Origin: Hymenobacter aerilatus | Lineage (GTDB): Bacteria > Bacteroidota > Bacteroidia > Cytophagales > Hymenobacteraceae | DNA: 64,000 bases | Direction: 5' to 3' | Assembly (NCBI RefSeq): GCF_022921095.1 | Contig: NZ_CP095053.1 | Coordinates: forward strand, 1 to 64,000 | In this document: positions 51,248 to 61,025 of the stretch, in pieces | Position numbering within the stretch: position 1 is the first letter of the stretch | Layout: each line of letters starts with the position of its first letter | Notes under the pieces: model-generated | What the model saw: only the letters and a program-made list of their open reading frames with translations | The model's database searches: none | What the model was told of the DNA's origin: nothing | Program-made: the position numbers and the translations under genes

Positions 51248-52522
51248 TTACGCTTCAGCCGAAGCGGGCACCTTGGATGAAGTGGCATAGGCAGGGCGCA
51301 CAGGACGCGCCACGCGGCGGCGCTCCACTAGCGTGCCCACAGTAGCGGGGCGGTGTTTGGTAGGCTGCTTACGACGCTTGCCCCACCAGATATAGAAACC
51401 CGTAACGGGTAGGGTAGCAATCAGCAGGCTGGCCAAGAAGGCGATGATCTTACCGGGCATTCCCAGTGCCGAGCCCACGTGAATATCGTAGTTCATCATC
51501 ACTAGCAACTCGCCTTTGGGCTTATCACGGTAGGTTTCTACCTTCTCAAACTGCCCCGCCGCCGTGTAGGTGAGCTGGCCGGATTGGAAGCGCTTGTTGC
51601 CTAGCGCAGAGCGTAGCGTGATAGGTTGGTCCGGAGTGGGCTTGCCCGTCGAAATGGCTTTGGCCTGGGGTAGGCGCTGCCAGGCGTCGCGCAGAGCCGC
51701 GTCTACGGCTGTGAGGGGAGGTGCCAATTGGGCTGCGAGCGGGAGGTCAGGCTTAGCACCCTCTTTACCGCCTTTGCTACCCTTGCCGCCCCGGCCGCCG
51801 GGGAGTTCCGTCTGACCAGTGGCGAGGTAGGTGATGCCCTGCTTCACCCAGTTGAACGACCACGTGAGGCCCGTGAGGGCAATGATGAGGGCTACCAGCG
51901 CAAGATAGAAGCCCACCGTGTTGTGCAAATCGTAGTTGAGGCGTTTGCGGGTGGCATTCCACTTCACTGTGAAGCGCTGCTTGCGAGCGGCTTTGTTTTT
52001 GGGCCACCACAGCACCAACCCCGAGAGCAGCAGAAACACGAAGATGAGCGTGCTCCAGCCCACAATGTATTCGCCAGCCGTGCCCAGCCATAGGCCCCAG
52101 TGCAGCCACTTCACCACCTGGAAAAACTCATACTTATTGTCAAGTACGCCGTTTACCTGGCCGGTGTAGGGGTTCACGTACACCGTGCGGTGATACTCAA
52201 TCATGTTCCCGAAGTACGGCTGCCCAGCATTGCCCTTGTAGGTCATAAACGTCCAGGCGCGGGTAGGGTCGGCGTAGGTGGTGCCGTTTTGCAAGGGCTT
52301 ATCAGGCCCCAGCGCCTCCTGTGCTTTCGACCACACCACGCTCAGCGGCAGCGGCTGGGCCTGCGCCGGTGCTTCTACACGCACCAAATCTTGGTGCAGA
52401 ACATCAAAAAGCTCTTTCTGAAATACGTAGATACAGCCGGTGAGAGCCACAATAAGCACGACTAGCCCAGACGAGAGTCCGAGCCAGAAGTGCAGCTTGC
52501 CGACGAGTTTTTTGAACGTCAT
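51248..52522 (-). CDS. PepSY-associated transmembrane protein
   Basis: The 424-residue inner-membrane protein has the PepSY_TM pattern: a first helix with His (LHFWLGLSSGLVVLIVALTG), a helix after KWLHWGLWLGTAGEY, another near NTVGFYLALVALIIALTGL, and the last near ASLLIATLPVTGFYIWWGKR. A Gly/Lys-rich loop lies near residue 245. Such proteins accompany TonB siderophore receptors and are implicated in ferric-siderophore reduction at the inner membrane. It follows the receptor gene by 18 bp, as one operon. Confidence 0.91.
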   Translation of the reverse strand: MTFKKLVGKLHFWLGLSSGLVVLIVALTGCIYVFQKELFDVLHQDLVRVEAPAQAQPLPLSVVWSKAQEALGPDKPLQNGTTYADPTRAWTFMTYKGNAGQPYFGNMIEYHRTVYVNPYTGQVNGVLDNKYEFFQVVKWLHWGLWLGTAGEYIVGWSTLIFVFLLLSGLVLWWPKNKAARKQRFTVKWNATRKRLNYDLHNTVGFYLALVALIIALTGLTWSFNWVKQGITYLATGQTELPGGRGGKGSKGGKEGAKPDLPLAAQLAPPLTAVDAALRDAWQRLPQAKAISTGKPTPDQPITLRSALGNKRFQSGQLTYTAAGQFEKVETYRDKPKGELLVMMNYDIHVGSALGMPGKIIAFLASLLIATLPVTGFYIWWGKRRKQPTKHRPATVGTLVERRRVARPVRPAYATSSKVPASAEA

Positions 52523-52540
52523 GCGCTAAGGGGTTAGCGG

Positions 52541-55009
52541 TTAGAAATTATAACCAATGTTCAGGCGGAAATTGGTGGGTGCATCGGCCTGCCAGGAGTA
52601 GAAGGCGCCCGTGGTGGCCGTGCCCGCGTAGTAGCTGGCGCCGCTGTAGTTGTAGCGGTTGGTGAGGTTGTTCACGAGCAGATTCACGTTCATGCGCTCG
52701 TTCTGCCACGAGATGCCACCATCCAGCCGGAAGTAATTATCGGGCAGTAGCAGACCCACGCCACCCAGGCCGGCGTACCGGTCGAGCTGCCACTGGTAGC
52801 CTCCCGAAAGACCGAAACCGCGCAGGGCACCCTGCTGAAAGCGGTAGGTGAGCCAGCCGTTGTTGGTGTGCTTGGCTGCGCCACCCAGCTTGCGGCCTTG
52901 GTTGCTGGGCGCCACAATGTCGCCGGCGGTGTTGCGGCGCGGATTGTCCTTGGTCACTTCGGGGTCTAGGTAGGCGTAGTTCAACACCGCATTAAGGCCG
53001 GGCAGCAGCTCGCCGGTCAGGTCAACCTCAACGCCCCGCGAGCGAACTTCTCCCACCTGAATCTGCGAGTTGGGGTTGCGTTCCAGGTTTGCCCGGTTGT
53101 TGTCGGGTGCCAGCACATTGGTTTTGGTGATGTTGAAGGCCGTCACGGTCGACGAGAAACGACCACCCATCCAGTCGCGCTTCACGCCTACCTCGGCGTT
53201 GCGGCCGCGCTGCGGATCGAAGGGCACGTTGTTGATATCAACCCCCGCTACCGGGATAAACGACTGGTCATACAGAGCGTATACGGAAGTGCTGGGGGCC
53301 ACCGTGGCGCTCAGGCCCACGCGGGGCGTTACCACATCATCCTGGGCGCGGGAGCGCACATTGTAGTTGTTGGAGTAGCGGGCGGCCAGCGTAAGGCGCA
53401 AGCGGTTGTCAAAGAAGCCCAGCTCATCTTGCACATAGGCGCCAGCATAGCGGATATATCCTTTGTTGGTGCCCCGGCGGCCCAGGCTCTGCGCCCGGTT
53501 GGGAGTGCCCAGGGTAGCAGGTGCCGAAGCGGGATATTGCGTGTAGGTAGGATCATCCAGGCGGCCGAGGTCAAGGGCCATCGTGCCGTAGCCAAGAAAT
53601 TCGGCATCATACGATTTGTTCGATGCATCGAAGCCCACAATGATACGGTGCTGGACCGGGCCAGTCGTTACGTTGCCATTCACAAACACCTGGCCCAGCG
53701 TGCTGGTGTTGTCTACGTCGTAAGAGCTCACAGAGCGTTGCAGCACGTTCGGGCCAATCAGGCGCTTGGAGCGGGTAGGGGTAGCTACAAAGGAGCTATC
53801 AGCCACCCACGTTGACAGACCGCGCATTTTGTAGGAGAGGTAGGACACTTGGCCCGTTACCTTCCAATTATCATTGAATCGGTGCTCCACAGTGAGGAAG
53901 GAGCTATGGTCACTCACGTTCGATTTGCCCATCAGCGGGTCGTATATAGACACGTTGCGCGACACGGACTTGAAGCCGTCGGGCGAGAACAGGTAGTTGC
54001 CGGCTTGCGAAAACTGCGAGCGTTGGTAAGTATACTGCGCCGTGATAGTCGTGCGCTCGTCGAGCAAATAGCGCAAGGAGGGCGCCAGGGCCAGGCGGTT
54101 GTTGAACTCGTAGCCAGCGTAGGAGTCGCTGGTTTGGCCCATCAGGTTGAGACGGTACTGCAGCTTGCCGTCGTTGCTCAGCTTGCCGTCGATATCGGTG
54201 GTAGCACGGTAGGTACCAAAGCTGCCCAGTGTCAAACCCACCGACTTACGCCCCGTGCCGGTAGGCGTTTTGGTGACCACATTGTAGAAGCCGCCGGGCT
54301 CGGTATTGGCCATTAGGAATCCACCAGGACCCTTCACGAACTCAATCCTGTCCACAAACGACATATCCTCCATCAGCGGCCCGAAATAGTTGCCTACGTT
54401 CATGCCATTGCGCAGAGAGCCAAAGCCCGAGTTGAATCCACGAATCGTGATGCGGGCATACACGTTGTTCCAGTGGCCGGGGGCCACCACGCCACTCACG
54501 TTGCGCGTCACGCCTTCCGTGGGGTTGAAAATCTGCTGATCGGCCAGCAGCTTGCTGGTTACTACCTGAATGTTCTGCGGAGCCTCCAGCAATGGCTCGC
54601 CCAGCCGCAATGATTCTGAGGGTTTGTTGCGGTTGTAGCGGTCGTGCTCACCGGTTACTACCACCTCCTGTAAGCGTTGGTTTGATGGGTTCAGCACAAA
54701 GTTGGCTGTCACTGTCTGGTCAGCCGATACGGTTACCACGCGCTCCTGCGTCACGAAGCCTACCATGCGCACGCCTAGCGTATAGGTGCCGGGTACTACG
54801 TTCGCGAGCTGAAAATCGCCGTTGCCATCGGTGGCCATGCCCAGCGAAGTGCCTTTCAGACCAACCGAAACACCAGCCATGGGCTGTCCATTGCCATCTG
54901 TAATATGGCCCTGCACCATACCGGTCTGGGCGCTAGCGGCAAAACTGCAGCTAAGAAGAAAAAGGAAAACGCAGAAAGCGCGGTACAAGGAGGGAAGCGG
55001 TAAGCCCAT
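52541..55009 (-). CDS. TonB-dependent siderophore receptor
   Basis: The 822-residue outer-membrane receptor has a signal peptide (to about residue 28), a carboxypeptidase-regulatory-like beta domain (GMVQGHITDGNGQPMAGVSV, typical of Bacteroidota), the plug (SLRLGEPLLEAPQNIQVVTS, RGFNSGFGSLRNGMNVG, FVKGPGGFLMANTEPGGFYN) and a beta-barrel ending in FRLNIGYNF with the terminal Phe. The plug motif is of the FhuA/FpvA class, so a ferric hydroxamate-type or other siderophore is likely but unproven. The ATG at 55009 fits the signal peptide. It is co-transcribed with the PepSY protein. Confidence 0.94.
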   Translation of the reverse strand: MGLPLPSLYRAFCVFLFLLSCSFAASAQTGMVQGHITDGNGQPMAGVSVGLKGTSLGMATDGNGDFQLANVVPGTYTLGVRMVGFVTQERVVTVSADQTVTANFVLNPSNQRLQEVVVTGEHDRYNRNKPSESLRLGEPLLEAPQNIQVVTSKLLADQQIFNPTEGVTRNVSGVVAPGHWNNVYARITIRGFNSGFGSLRNGMNVGNYFGPLMEDMSFVDRIEFVKGPGGFLMANTEPGGFYNVVTKTPTGTGRKSVGLTLGSFGTYRATTDIDGKLSNDGKLQYRLNLMGQTSDSYAGYEFNNRLALAPSLRYLLDERTTITAQYTYQRSQFSQAGNYLFSPDGFKSVSRNVSIYDPLMGKSNVSDHSSFLTVEHRFNDNWKVTGQVSYLSYKMRGLSTWVADSSFVATPTRSKRLIGPNVLQRSVSSYDVDNTSTLGQVFVNGNVTTGPVQHRIIVGFDASNKSYDAEFLGYGTMALDLGRLDDPTYTQYPASAPATLGTPNRAQSLGRRGTNKGYIRYAGAYVQDELGFFDNRLRLTLAARYSNNYNVRSRAQDDVVTPRVGLSATVAPSTSVYALYDQSFIPVAGVDINNVPFDPQRGRNAEVGVKRDWMGGRFSSTVTAFNITKTNVLAPDNNRANLERNPNSQIQVGEVRSRGVEVDLTGELLPGLNAVLNYAYLDPEVTKDNPRRNTAGDIVAPSNQGRKLGGAAKHTNNGWLTYRFQQGALRGFGLSGGYQWQLDRYAGLGGVGLLLPDNYFRLDGGISWQNERMNVNLLVNNLTNRYNYSGASYYAGTATTGAFYSWQADAPTNFRLNIGYNF

Positions 55010-55036
55010 AGATGAAACAGCAAGCAAATAATGCTG

Positions 55037-55088
55037 CAAAGCTACAAGCACATTTTATTTATTTATACTTAATCTAATTAAAATTAAG
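55037..55088 (-). promoter_or_regulatory. Promoter region of the siderophore receptor with a dyad
   Basis: Minus-strand TAGCTTTG at 55037-55044 is a perfect -7 box 28 bp before the start codon. Just upstream, at 55068-55088, CTTAAT and ATTAAG form a dyad separated by 9 bp within AT-rich sequence. Its place over the -33 area and the iron-uptake role suggest a Fur-type operator; the base match to a Fur box was not established. Confidence 0.4.
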
Positions 55089-55089
55089 A

Positions 55090-55517
55090 AGTAATTCCGC
55101 AGTATGGTTCTATAGGGTTGATAAATAAGCCCCTACCATAAAGACTACTTTTCGTGAGATACAAGTAACGGCTAGTACCACGTATGGCCGTCGCGAAAGA
55201 AAAAGAATAGGCCACTGAGTTTATGAAGGACTGCTTCACGGGTTGGCGCCTCGTACGCAGAGCGGCAGCCTCGTCGCAGGACACCCCGTCCAGGAGGGAC
55301 TTACTCGACTGCTTATCCACTGGATACAAGGCTACCCTCGCAGACAGTTTTATACGCGCCAGCTACTGCCAGAAGTAGCAGATATTGTGTGGCCAATTCG
55401 AGGGGATTTGCCTGAAACTATCTTATAATCATTTAATTATACTGTTGCGTTTCCTCGCGATTTCGCCTTATCTTGTACTGCCCTACTATATTATTTTCCC
55501 TATTATATTACTACCTC
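55090..55517. other. Gene-free spacer, possibly a decayed gene
   Basis: No convincing gene. Short open frames on both strands (for example 55243-55428 on plus and 55084-55329 on minus) have mixed composition and no recognisable domain. The right third (55420-55517) is AT-rich and must hold the promoter of the GAF gene. The left part could be a remnant, but I cannot name a parent. Confidence 0.4.
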
Positions 55518-56237
55518 ATGGAGCATGTGCCCCTCACTTCTGCGCCCCAGAGCGAGCAAGCCCGCTTGCAGGCGCTGCAACCCTACCAGCAGTTGAAAGC
55601 AACGCCGGACGCGGTTTTTGATGAGGTGGCGCATCTGATGGCTATACAGTTTGAGGTGCCTATCGTGTTTATTGCTCTTGTTGATGCGGAGGAGATATGG
55701 ATTAAAGCAAACTCCGGTATGCCCCGGCCTAAGCGGGTGGCCCGGCAGGAAAGCGTTTGTGCCCGTGCTATCCTACGCGACGACATGATTATCTACAACG
55801 ATCTGACGCGCGAAGAGCCCGAATTGGCACAATTGAAGCTGGTACGGGAGTACCAGATGCGTTTCTATGTTGCTCAGCCACTGCAAACGGAAGACGGACA
55901 CAACATTGGTAGCCTATGCCTGATTGGGCGATACGAACGGGATTTCAGCATGCAGGAGCAACGCTGCTTACGGCTGCTGGCGCAGGTAGTAATGCAACCG
56001 CTACGCCTGCGGCTGTTGCTACCAGATGCACCGGGTAGTCCTTCAGCAAAATGGGCCGACCTGCGCGAACAACTAACTCAAGTGGCCATGCAGCTGGAGC
56101 AGGTAGTGCAGCCGATAGGAACAGAAGGCCAACGGATTTATGTGCCCTGGGAGAGAGGCCTGGTAGGCCTGCAGTACGATACGCTGCTCGAGAGTCTGCA
56201 GCGGCACGTGCAGCGCCTCACGGTGAGCAACGGGTGA
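55518..56237 (+). CDS. GAF-domain protein
   Basis: The 239-residue soluble protein has a GAF domain covering about residues 30-165 (DEVAHLMAIQFEVPIVFIAL, ARQESVCARAILRDDMIIYN, FYVAQPLQTEDGHNIGSLCL), the pattern seen in small free-standing GAF sensors and GAF-containing kinases. The remaining 70 residues are a helical tail with no kinase or cyclase domain. It may bind a small ligand or cofactor, or act as a partner in signalling. The ATG at 55518 was chosen over an upstream frame start. It precedes the efflux operon but is separated from it by 382 bp. Confidence 0.85.
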   Translation: MEHVPLTSAPQSEQARLQALQPYQQLKATPDAVFDEVAHLMAIQFEVPIVFIALVDAEEIWIKANSGMPRPKRVARQESVCARAILRDDMIIYNDLTREEPELAQLKLVREYQMRFYVAQPLQTEDGHNIGSLCLIGRYERDFSMQEQRCLRLLAQVVMQPLRLRLLLPDAPGSPSAKWADLREQLTQVAMQLEQVVQPIGTEGQRIYVPWERGLVGLQYDTLLESLQRHVQRLTVSNG

Positions 56238-56619
56238 TGCTTGTTTCTAGAGTCAAAACAGAAATCATTACCTACATAACCGAAGGTGTGAGGCGGATGC
56301 TGTTTGTCGATACCTATACACGCGCAGAGTTAGGTGCCTCGTCCGCAACACAAGGTAGGTGGTGGAACGCCTCATAAAACACTTCTCTCTTTCTGTCGAC
56401 TTTCTCTCAATAAAATAAGCCTTGCCCTGCGCAAGCCGGATAAACACGTTTTTGGAAAGGGCAGTGGGTAGGATCTGCGCACCAACTCTTTGTTGGCATC
56501 GACAGAATCTTGACAGAATTGCTCAGGTGATTTGCCTCCATCCTGCACTGCTGCGGAGAAACGAGCCATTGGGCGAACGTTTCGTCTGTTGCACCAAGCA
56601 GGTGGCAATTCATCCGATC
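56238..56619. other. Regulatory gap before the efflux operon
   Basis: No gene is apparent. In the plus direction it holds a tandem direct repeat at 56499-56520 about 100 bp before the adaptor start. An open frame upstream of the adaptor (from 56422) has no conserved-looking sequence and is read as non-coding. No perfect TAnnTTTG box was found. Confidence 0.5.
56499..56520 (+). promoter_or_regulatory. 11-bp tandem direct repeat, candidate OmpR-family operator
   Basis: GACAGAAT occurs at 56501-56508 and again at 56512-56519, an exact 11-bp step, inside the units TCGACAGAATC and TTGACAGAATT. Two direct half-sites one helical turn apart are the classic layout for winged-helix OmpR/PhoB-type regulators. 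Such a regulator is encoded at the distal end of the operon this site precedes, so autoregulation is plausible. Confidence 0.45.
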
Positions 56620-57762
56620 ATGATGCTACCTACCGTTTTTCCGTCTGTCTTGTGGACCGCAGCCTGGGCTGCGGTCCTCGCCGGCGGCCTGTCGAGCTGC
56701 CAATCGTCCGCCGCTGAAGTGAATGCCGTATCGGCACTGCCACCACCTGCCGTGCCCATAGCGCAACTCGATACCACTACTGCCCTCACATACCGGGAAT
56801 ATCCTACCGCCCTGCAAGGGCGCGTAAACGTAGACATCCGTCCCCAGGTAGAGGGCGTACTGGACCGGGTATTCGTAGACGAAGGCGCGGCCGTGCAGGC
56901 CGGCCAGTCCCTGTTCAAAATCAACGACCGTCTCTACCGTGAGCAATTGAATACGGCCCAGGCTGGCCTACACGCCGCCGAAGCCACGTTGACCAACGCG
57001 AAGCTAGAGGTCGACAAGTACGCCCCATTGGTGCAGAACAAGGTGGTGGCTCCCATTCAGCTGCAGACCGCGCAGGGCGCGTACCAGGCGGCACGGGCGG
57101 CGGTGGATCAGGCCCGTGCCAGCGTGGCAGCGGCCCGCCTTAACCTGGGCTATACCCTGATCAAAGCACCAGTAAGCGGCTTTGTAGGGCTGTTGCCGAA
57201 ACGGGTAGGCAGCCTAGTCGGCCCCTCCGATGCCGAGCGCCTGACGCTGCTCTCCGACGTGCGCGAGGTTTACGCCTATTTCACGCTTAGTGAGCAGGAC
57301 TTCTTAGCGTTCAAAACCGCGTACCCCGGTGCCACGCTGGCCGAGAAACTGCGCCGGCTGCCGCCCGTCACGCTGCTGCTGCCCGACGGCAGCACCTACC
57401 CGCAGCCGGGCCATGTAAACATAGTGGCCGGCCAAGTCGAGGCTGGTACCGGCGCCATCAGCTTGCGGGCTACCTTCCCGAACACCGGCGGGCTACTGCG
57501 TTCTGGCAACACGGGCCGCATTCGCCTTACCCGCCGCCACGCCGGCGCGCTACTTGTGCCTCAGGCAGCCACTTTAGAGGTGCAAGATAAAACCTTCGTG
57601 TACGTGCTCAGCGACAGCAACAAGGTCAGCCTGACTCCGGTGTCCATCTTGGACCGGAGCGAAACCAATTTCCTAGTGCAGGGCGTCGAGCGCGGCCAGC
57701 GCATTGTCACCAACGGCCTCGACCAGTTGCAGGACGGCGTCGTCGTCGCGCCAACGAAGTAA
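56620..57762 (+). CDS. RND efflux periplasmic adaptor (MFP) lipoprotein
   Basis: The 380-residue adaptor bridges the inner-membrane pump and the outer-membrane channel. It has a lipoprotein signal (lipobox LSSC, about residue 28), a first lipoyl half (VDIRPQVEGVLDRVFVDEGA), an alpha-hairpin (AEATLTNAKLEVDKYAPLVQ), the second lipoyl half (NLGYTLIKAPVSGFVG), and beta-barrel and membrane-proximal domains. The ATG at 56620 (a second follows at 56623) starts a proper signal; the long upstream frame is unlikely. First gene of the operon. Confidence 0.92.
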   Translation: MMLPTVFPSVLWTAAWAAVLAGGLSSCQSSAAEVNAVSALPPPAVPIAQLDTTTALTYREYPTALQGRVNVDIRPQVEGVLDRVFVDEGAAVQAGQSLFKINDRLYREQLNTAQAGLHAAEATLTNAKLEVDKYAPLVQNKVVAPIQLQTAQGAYQAARAAVDQARASVAAARLNLGYTLIKAPVSGFVGLLPKRVGSLVGPSDAERLTLLSDVREVYAYFTLSEQDFLAFKTAYPGATLAEKLRRLPPVTLLLPDGSTYPQPGHVNIVAGQVEAGTGAISLRATFPNTGGLLRSGNTGRIRLTRRHAGALLVPQAATLEVQDKTFVYVLSDSNKVSLTPVSILDRSETNFLVQGVERGQRIVTNGLDQLQDGVVVAPTK

Positions 57763-57782
57763 CCCCGCACAGCTTCTTTGTT

Positions 57783-60700
57783 ATGATCAAGAAATTCATT
57801 GACCGGCCCGTATTGGCCACAGTCATTTCCATTCTACTTGTGTTGCTGGGCGGCATTTCACTCACGCGGCTGCCGCTGACGCAGTTCCCTGAAATTGCCC
57901 CACCCAGTGTAATGGTAACGGCCGTGTACCCCGGTGCCAATGCCCAGACGGTGGCCCGCACCGTAGCCTCGGCCCTGGAGGAAGCCATCAACGGGGTCGA
58001 AAACATGACCTACCAGACCTCTGCGTCTGGCAACGACGGCTCGGCCGCGGTGACGGTGTACTTCAAGCTCGGCACGGACCCTGACCAGGCCACCGTGAAC
58101 GTGCAGAACCGCGTGGCCCAGGTGACCAGCAAGCTCCCGGCGGAGGTAGTGCAAATTGGTGTGACCACGACCAAGCAGCAGAACAGTACCATCATGTACG
58201 TGGACCTCTACAGCGAGAACCCGGCCTACGATGAGACCTTTCTGCAGAACTACGCCAAAATCAACCTACTACCCGACCTAAAGCGGGTAACGGGCGTGGG
58301 CAACGTGCAACTGTTCGGTGACAAAGACTACTCGATGCGCGTGTGGCTGAACCCGCGCCAACTGGCCGCCTACCAACTCACGCCCGCAGAGGCGATGACG
58401 GCCATTCAGGACCAGAGCCTCGACGCAGCCCCCGGCAAGTTTGGGGAAGGCAGCCAGGAAGCCATGGAGTTTGTAGTGAACTACAGAGGCAAATTCAATC
58501 GTCCCGAGCAATACGACGACATCATCATCCGGGCCAGCGCCGACGGCTCGGTGCTGCGCCTCAAGGACGTGGCGCGGGTAGAGCTAGGCTCCTACACCTA
58601 CGCCGGCGACTCGCGCCGAAATGGGAAGCCAAACGTGTCGTTTGGCATCATCCAGACGGCAGGCTCCAATGCCAACGACATTCAGACGGAAGTCAATAAG
58701 CTGCTGGAAGTCAAAGCCAAAACATTCCCCAAGGGCGTCAAATACGGTGTGCCCTTCAGTACCAAGCGCCAGCTCGACGAGTCGATCAACCAGGTGAAAA
58801 CCACGCTACTTGAAGCTTTCGTGCTGGTATTCGTAGTGGTGCTGCTATTTCTACAAGACTGGCGCTCCACGCTGGTGCCGGCCATTGCCGTACCGGTGGC
58901 TCTGACCGGTACGTTCCTGTTCATGCAGCTGTTCGGCTTCTCGATCAACCTACTCACGCTCTTTGCGCTGGTGCTGGCTATCGGCATTGTGGTTGACGAC
59001 GCCATTGTAGTCGTGGAAGCGGTGCACGCCAAGATGAGCGAGTCGCATTTGCCCCCGCGCGAAGCCACCACTTCGGTGATGGGCGAGATTACGGGGGCCA
59101 TTCTTAGTATCACGCTCGTGATGGCAGCCGTGTTTGTGCCGGTAGGCTTTATTGAAGGCCCCACGGGCGTATTCTACCAGCAGTTTGCCTTTACCTTGGC
59201 CATTGCCATTGTGCTGTCGGCCGTGAATGCGCTGACGTTGAGCCCGGCCTTGTGCGCGCTACTGCTCAAAGACACCCACGGTGCTACGGCCGACGGTCGG
59301 CCGCTGAACTGGCGTGAACGGTTTGCCGCCGCCTTCAACGCCGGGTTCGACTCACTAACCGCTCGCTACGTGCGCAGTTTGCGAGTACTGGTGCGCCACA
59401 AATGGCTGAGCGTATCGGGCCTGGCCGTTGTCACGGCGGTGACGGTGTGGCTGGTGCAGGTGACTCCACGCGGCTTTATTCCTGACGAGGACAACAGCTT
59501 CGCCATGTTCGCCCTGAACATGCCCGCCGGGGCCTCGTTGCCCCGCACTAACGCCGCCCTGGTGAAAGCCAACCGGATTCTAGAGAAGGACCCGGCCATA
59601 GCTAGCGTCAGCTCCATGTCGGGGTTCGACATCCTGAGCTCGTCGGCCTCGTCCAGCGCGGCGCTGGGCCTGCTGCAGCTCAAGCCCACGGCCGAGCGCG
59701 GACCTGTGCAAGCTGTAGACGAGGTACTGGCCAACCTCAACGCCCAACTCAGTACCGTGACCGACGGTACGTTCTTCGTCTTCGCCAACCCCACGGTACC
59801 GGGTTTTGGTACGGTAGGTGGGTTGGAACTGGTGCTGCAAGACCGCTCGAACGGCTCGCTGCAGCGCTTCAGTGAAGTAGCCAACGCTTTCTCGGCGACG
59901 CTGATGCAACGGCCCGAAATTGGGTACGCCTCCGTGAGCTTTCGCGCCGACTACCCGCAGCTAGAACTCTTGGTCGATGCCGTGAAAGCCAAGCAGCTAG
60001 GCGTGAGTGTGCGTGAGTTGCTGGGCACCATGCAGACCTACTACGGCAGCGCCCAGGCCTCGGACTTCAACCGCTTTGGCAAGTACTACCGCGTCATTGT
60101 GCAGGCTGACGTGCCCGACCGGGCCAATGTGGCGTCGCTCGACGGGGTATATGTGAAAAACGAAGCGGGCCGTATAGTGCCCGTGACCTCGCTGCTCCAA
60201 CTCAAGCGCGTGTACGGCCCACAAACGGTGGCTCACTTCAACCTCTTCAATGCCATCACGGTCAATATTCAGCCCAAGCCTGGCATCAGCTCCGGCGATG
60301 CCATCCGGGCAGTAGAGGAAGTCACCGCGCAGCAGCTGCCCACCGGGTTCACCTATGAATGGACGGGCATGACGCGCGAGCAAATTGCCTCGGGCAACCA
60401 AGCCGTCGTCATCTTCGGCATGTGTCTGGTGTTTGTGTACCTGCTGCTGGCGGCTCAGTACGAGAGCTACATCCTGCCGCTGGCCGTACTGCTCTCCATT
60501 CCCACTGGTATTCTAGGCGTGTTCGTGGCCGTGCTCCTGGCCGGGCTGGAAAATAACATCTACGTGCAGGTGGGTATGATTATGCTGATCGGGCTGCTCG
60601 CCAAGAATGCCATCCTCATCGTAGAATTTGCCCTGCAGCGGCGGCGGGCGGGTATGCCGTTGCTTGCGGCTGCGCTGGAAGCTGCTCAGTTGCGCCTACG

Positions 60701-60968
60701 GCCTATCCTGATGACATCGCTGGCCTTCGTGGCGGGCCTAGTTCCGCTGATGCGGGCCACGGGGCCGTCAGCTATTGGCAACCGCTCCATCAGCGTGGGT
60801 GCGGCTGGTGGCATGGTGACCGGGGTTGTGCTGGGCGTATTCATCATCCCAGTGTTGTTCGTGCTATTCCAGGCCTTGCAGGAGAAACTCAGCGGCAAGA
60901 TCAGGCCGGCTGCGCCCCGTGCAGACGAAACCTTGATGGAAGTTCCCGCGCCAGTTCTAGCCCAGTAA
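57783..60968 (+). CDS. RND efflux pump, HAE1 (AcrB/MexB) class
   Basis: The 1061-residue inner-membrane proton antiporter has an N-terminal helix, a first periplasmic porter region, helices 2-6 with the proton-relay pair in GIVVDDAIVVVEAV, a second porter region, and the relay Lys in GLLAKNAILIVEFA. Length and repeat structure are normal for drug exporters rather than metal exporters. It follows the adaptor by 20 bp and precedes the channel by 57 bp. Substrates are not predictable from sequence. Confidence 0.95.
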   Translation: MIKKFIDRPVLATVISILLVLLGGISLTRLPLTQFPEIAPPSVMVTAVYPGANAQTVARTVASALEEAINGVENMTYQTSASGNDGSAAVTVYFKLGTDPDQATVNVQNRVAQVTSKLPAEVVQIGVTTTKQQNSTIMYVDLYSENPAYDETFLQNYAKINLLPDLKRVTGVGNVQLFGDKDYSMRVWLNPRQLAAYQLTPAEAMTAIQDQSLDAAPGKFGEGSQEAMEFVVNYRGKFNRPEQYDDIIIRASADGSVLRLKDVARVELGSYTYAGDSRRNGKPNVSFGIIQTAGSNANDIQTEVNKLLEVKAKTFPKGVKYGVPFSTKRQLDESINQVKTTLLEAFVLVFVVVLLFLQDWRSTLVPAIAVPVALTGTFLFMQLFGFSINLLTLFALVLAIGIVVDDAIVVVEAVHAKMSESHLPPREATTSVMGEITGAILSITLVMAAVFVPVGFIEGPTGVFYQQFAFTLAIAIVLSAVNALTLSPALCALLLKDTHGATADGRPLNWRERFAAAFNAGFDSLTARYVRSLRVLVRHKWLSVSGLAVVTAVTVWLVQVTPRGFIPDEDNSFAMFALNMPAGASLPRTNAALVKANRILEKDPAIASVSSMSGFDILSSSASSSAALGLLQLKPTAERGPVQAVDEVLANLNAQLSTVTDGTFFVFANPTVPGFGTVGGLELVLQDRSNGSLQRFSEVANAFSATLMQRPEIGYASVSFRADYPQLELLVDAVKAKQLGVSVRELLGTMQTYYGSAQASDFNRFGKYYRVIVQADVPDRANVASLDGVYVKNEAGRIVPVTSLLQLKRVYGPQTVAHFNLFNAITVNIQPKPGISSGDAIRAVEEVTAQQLPTGFTYEWTGMTREQIASGNQAVVIFGMCLVFVYLLLAAQYESYILPLAVLLSIPTGILGVFVAVLLAGLENNIYVQVGMIMLIGLLAKNAILIVEFALQRRRAGMPLLAAALEAAQLRLRPILMTSLAFVAGLVPLMRATGPSAIGNRSISVGAAGGMVTGVVLGVFIIPVLFVLFQALQEKLSGKIRPAAPRADETLMEVPAPVLAQ

Positions 60969-61025
60969 TTTTTTGCTTTTACGCAGTGCCTGGGCTCCGG
61001 CGCGGGTGCTGCTTGTCCTTCTTGT

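Noticed and set aside
55084..55428. Transposase or integrase remnant
   Set aside because: Short frames on both strands show no DDE, HTH or recombinase motif and there are no terminal inverted repeats.
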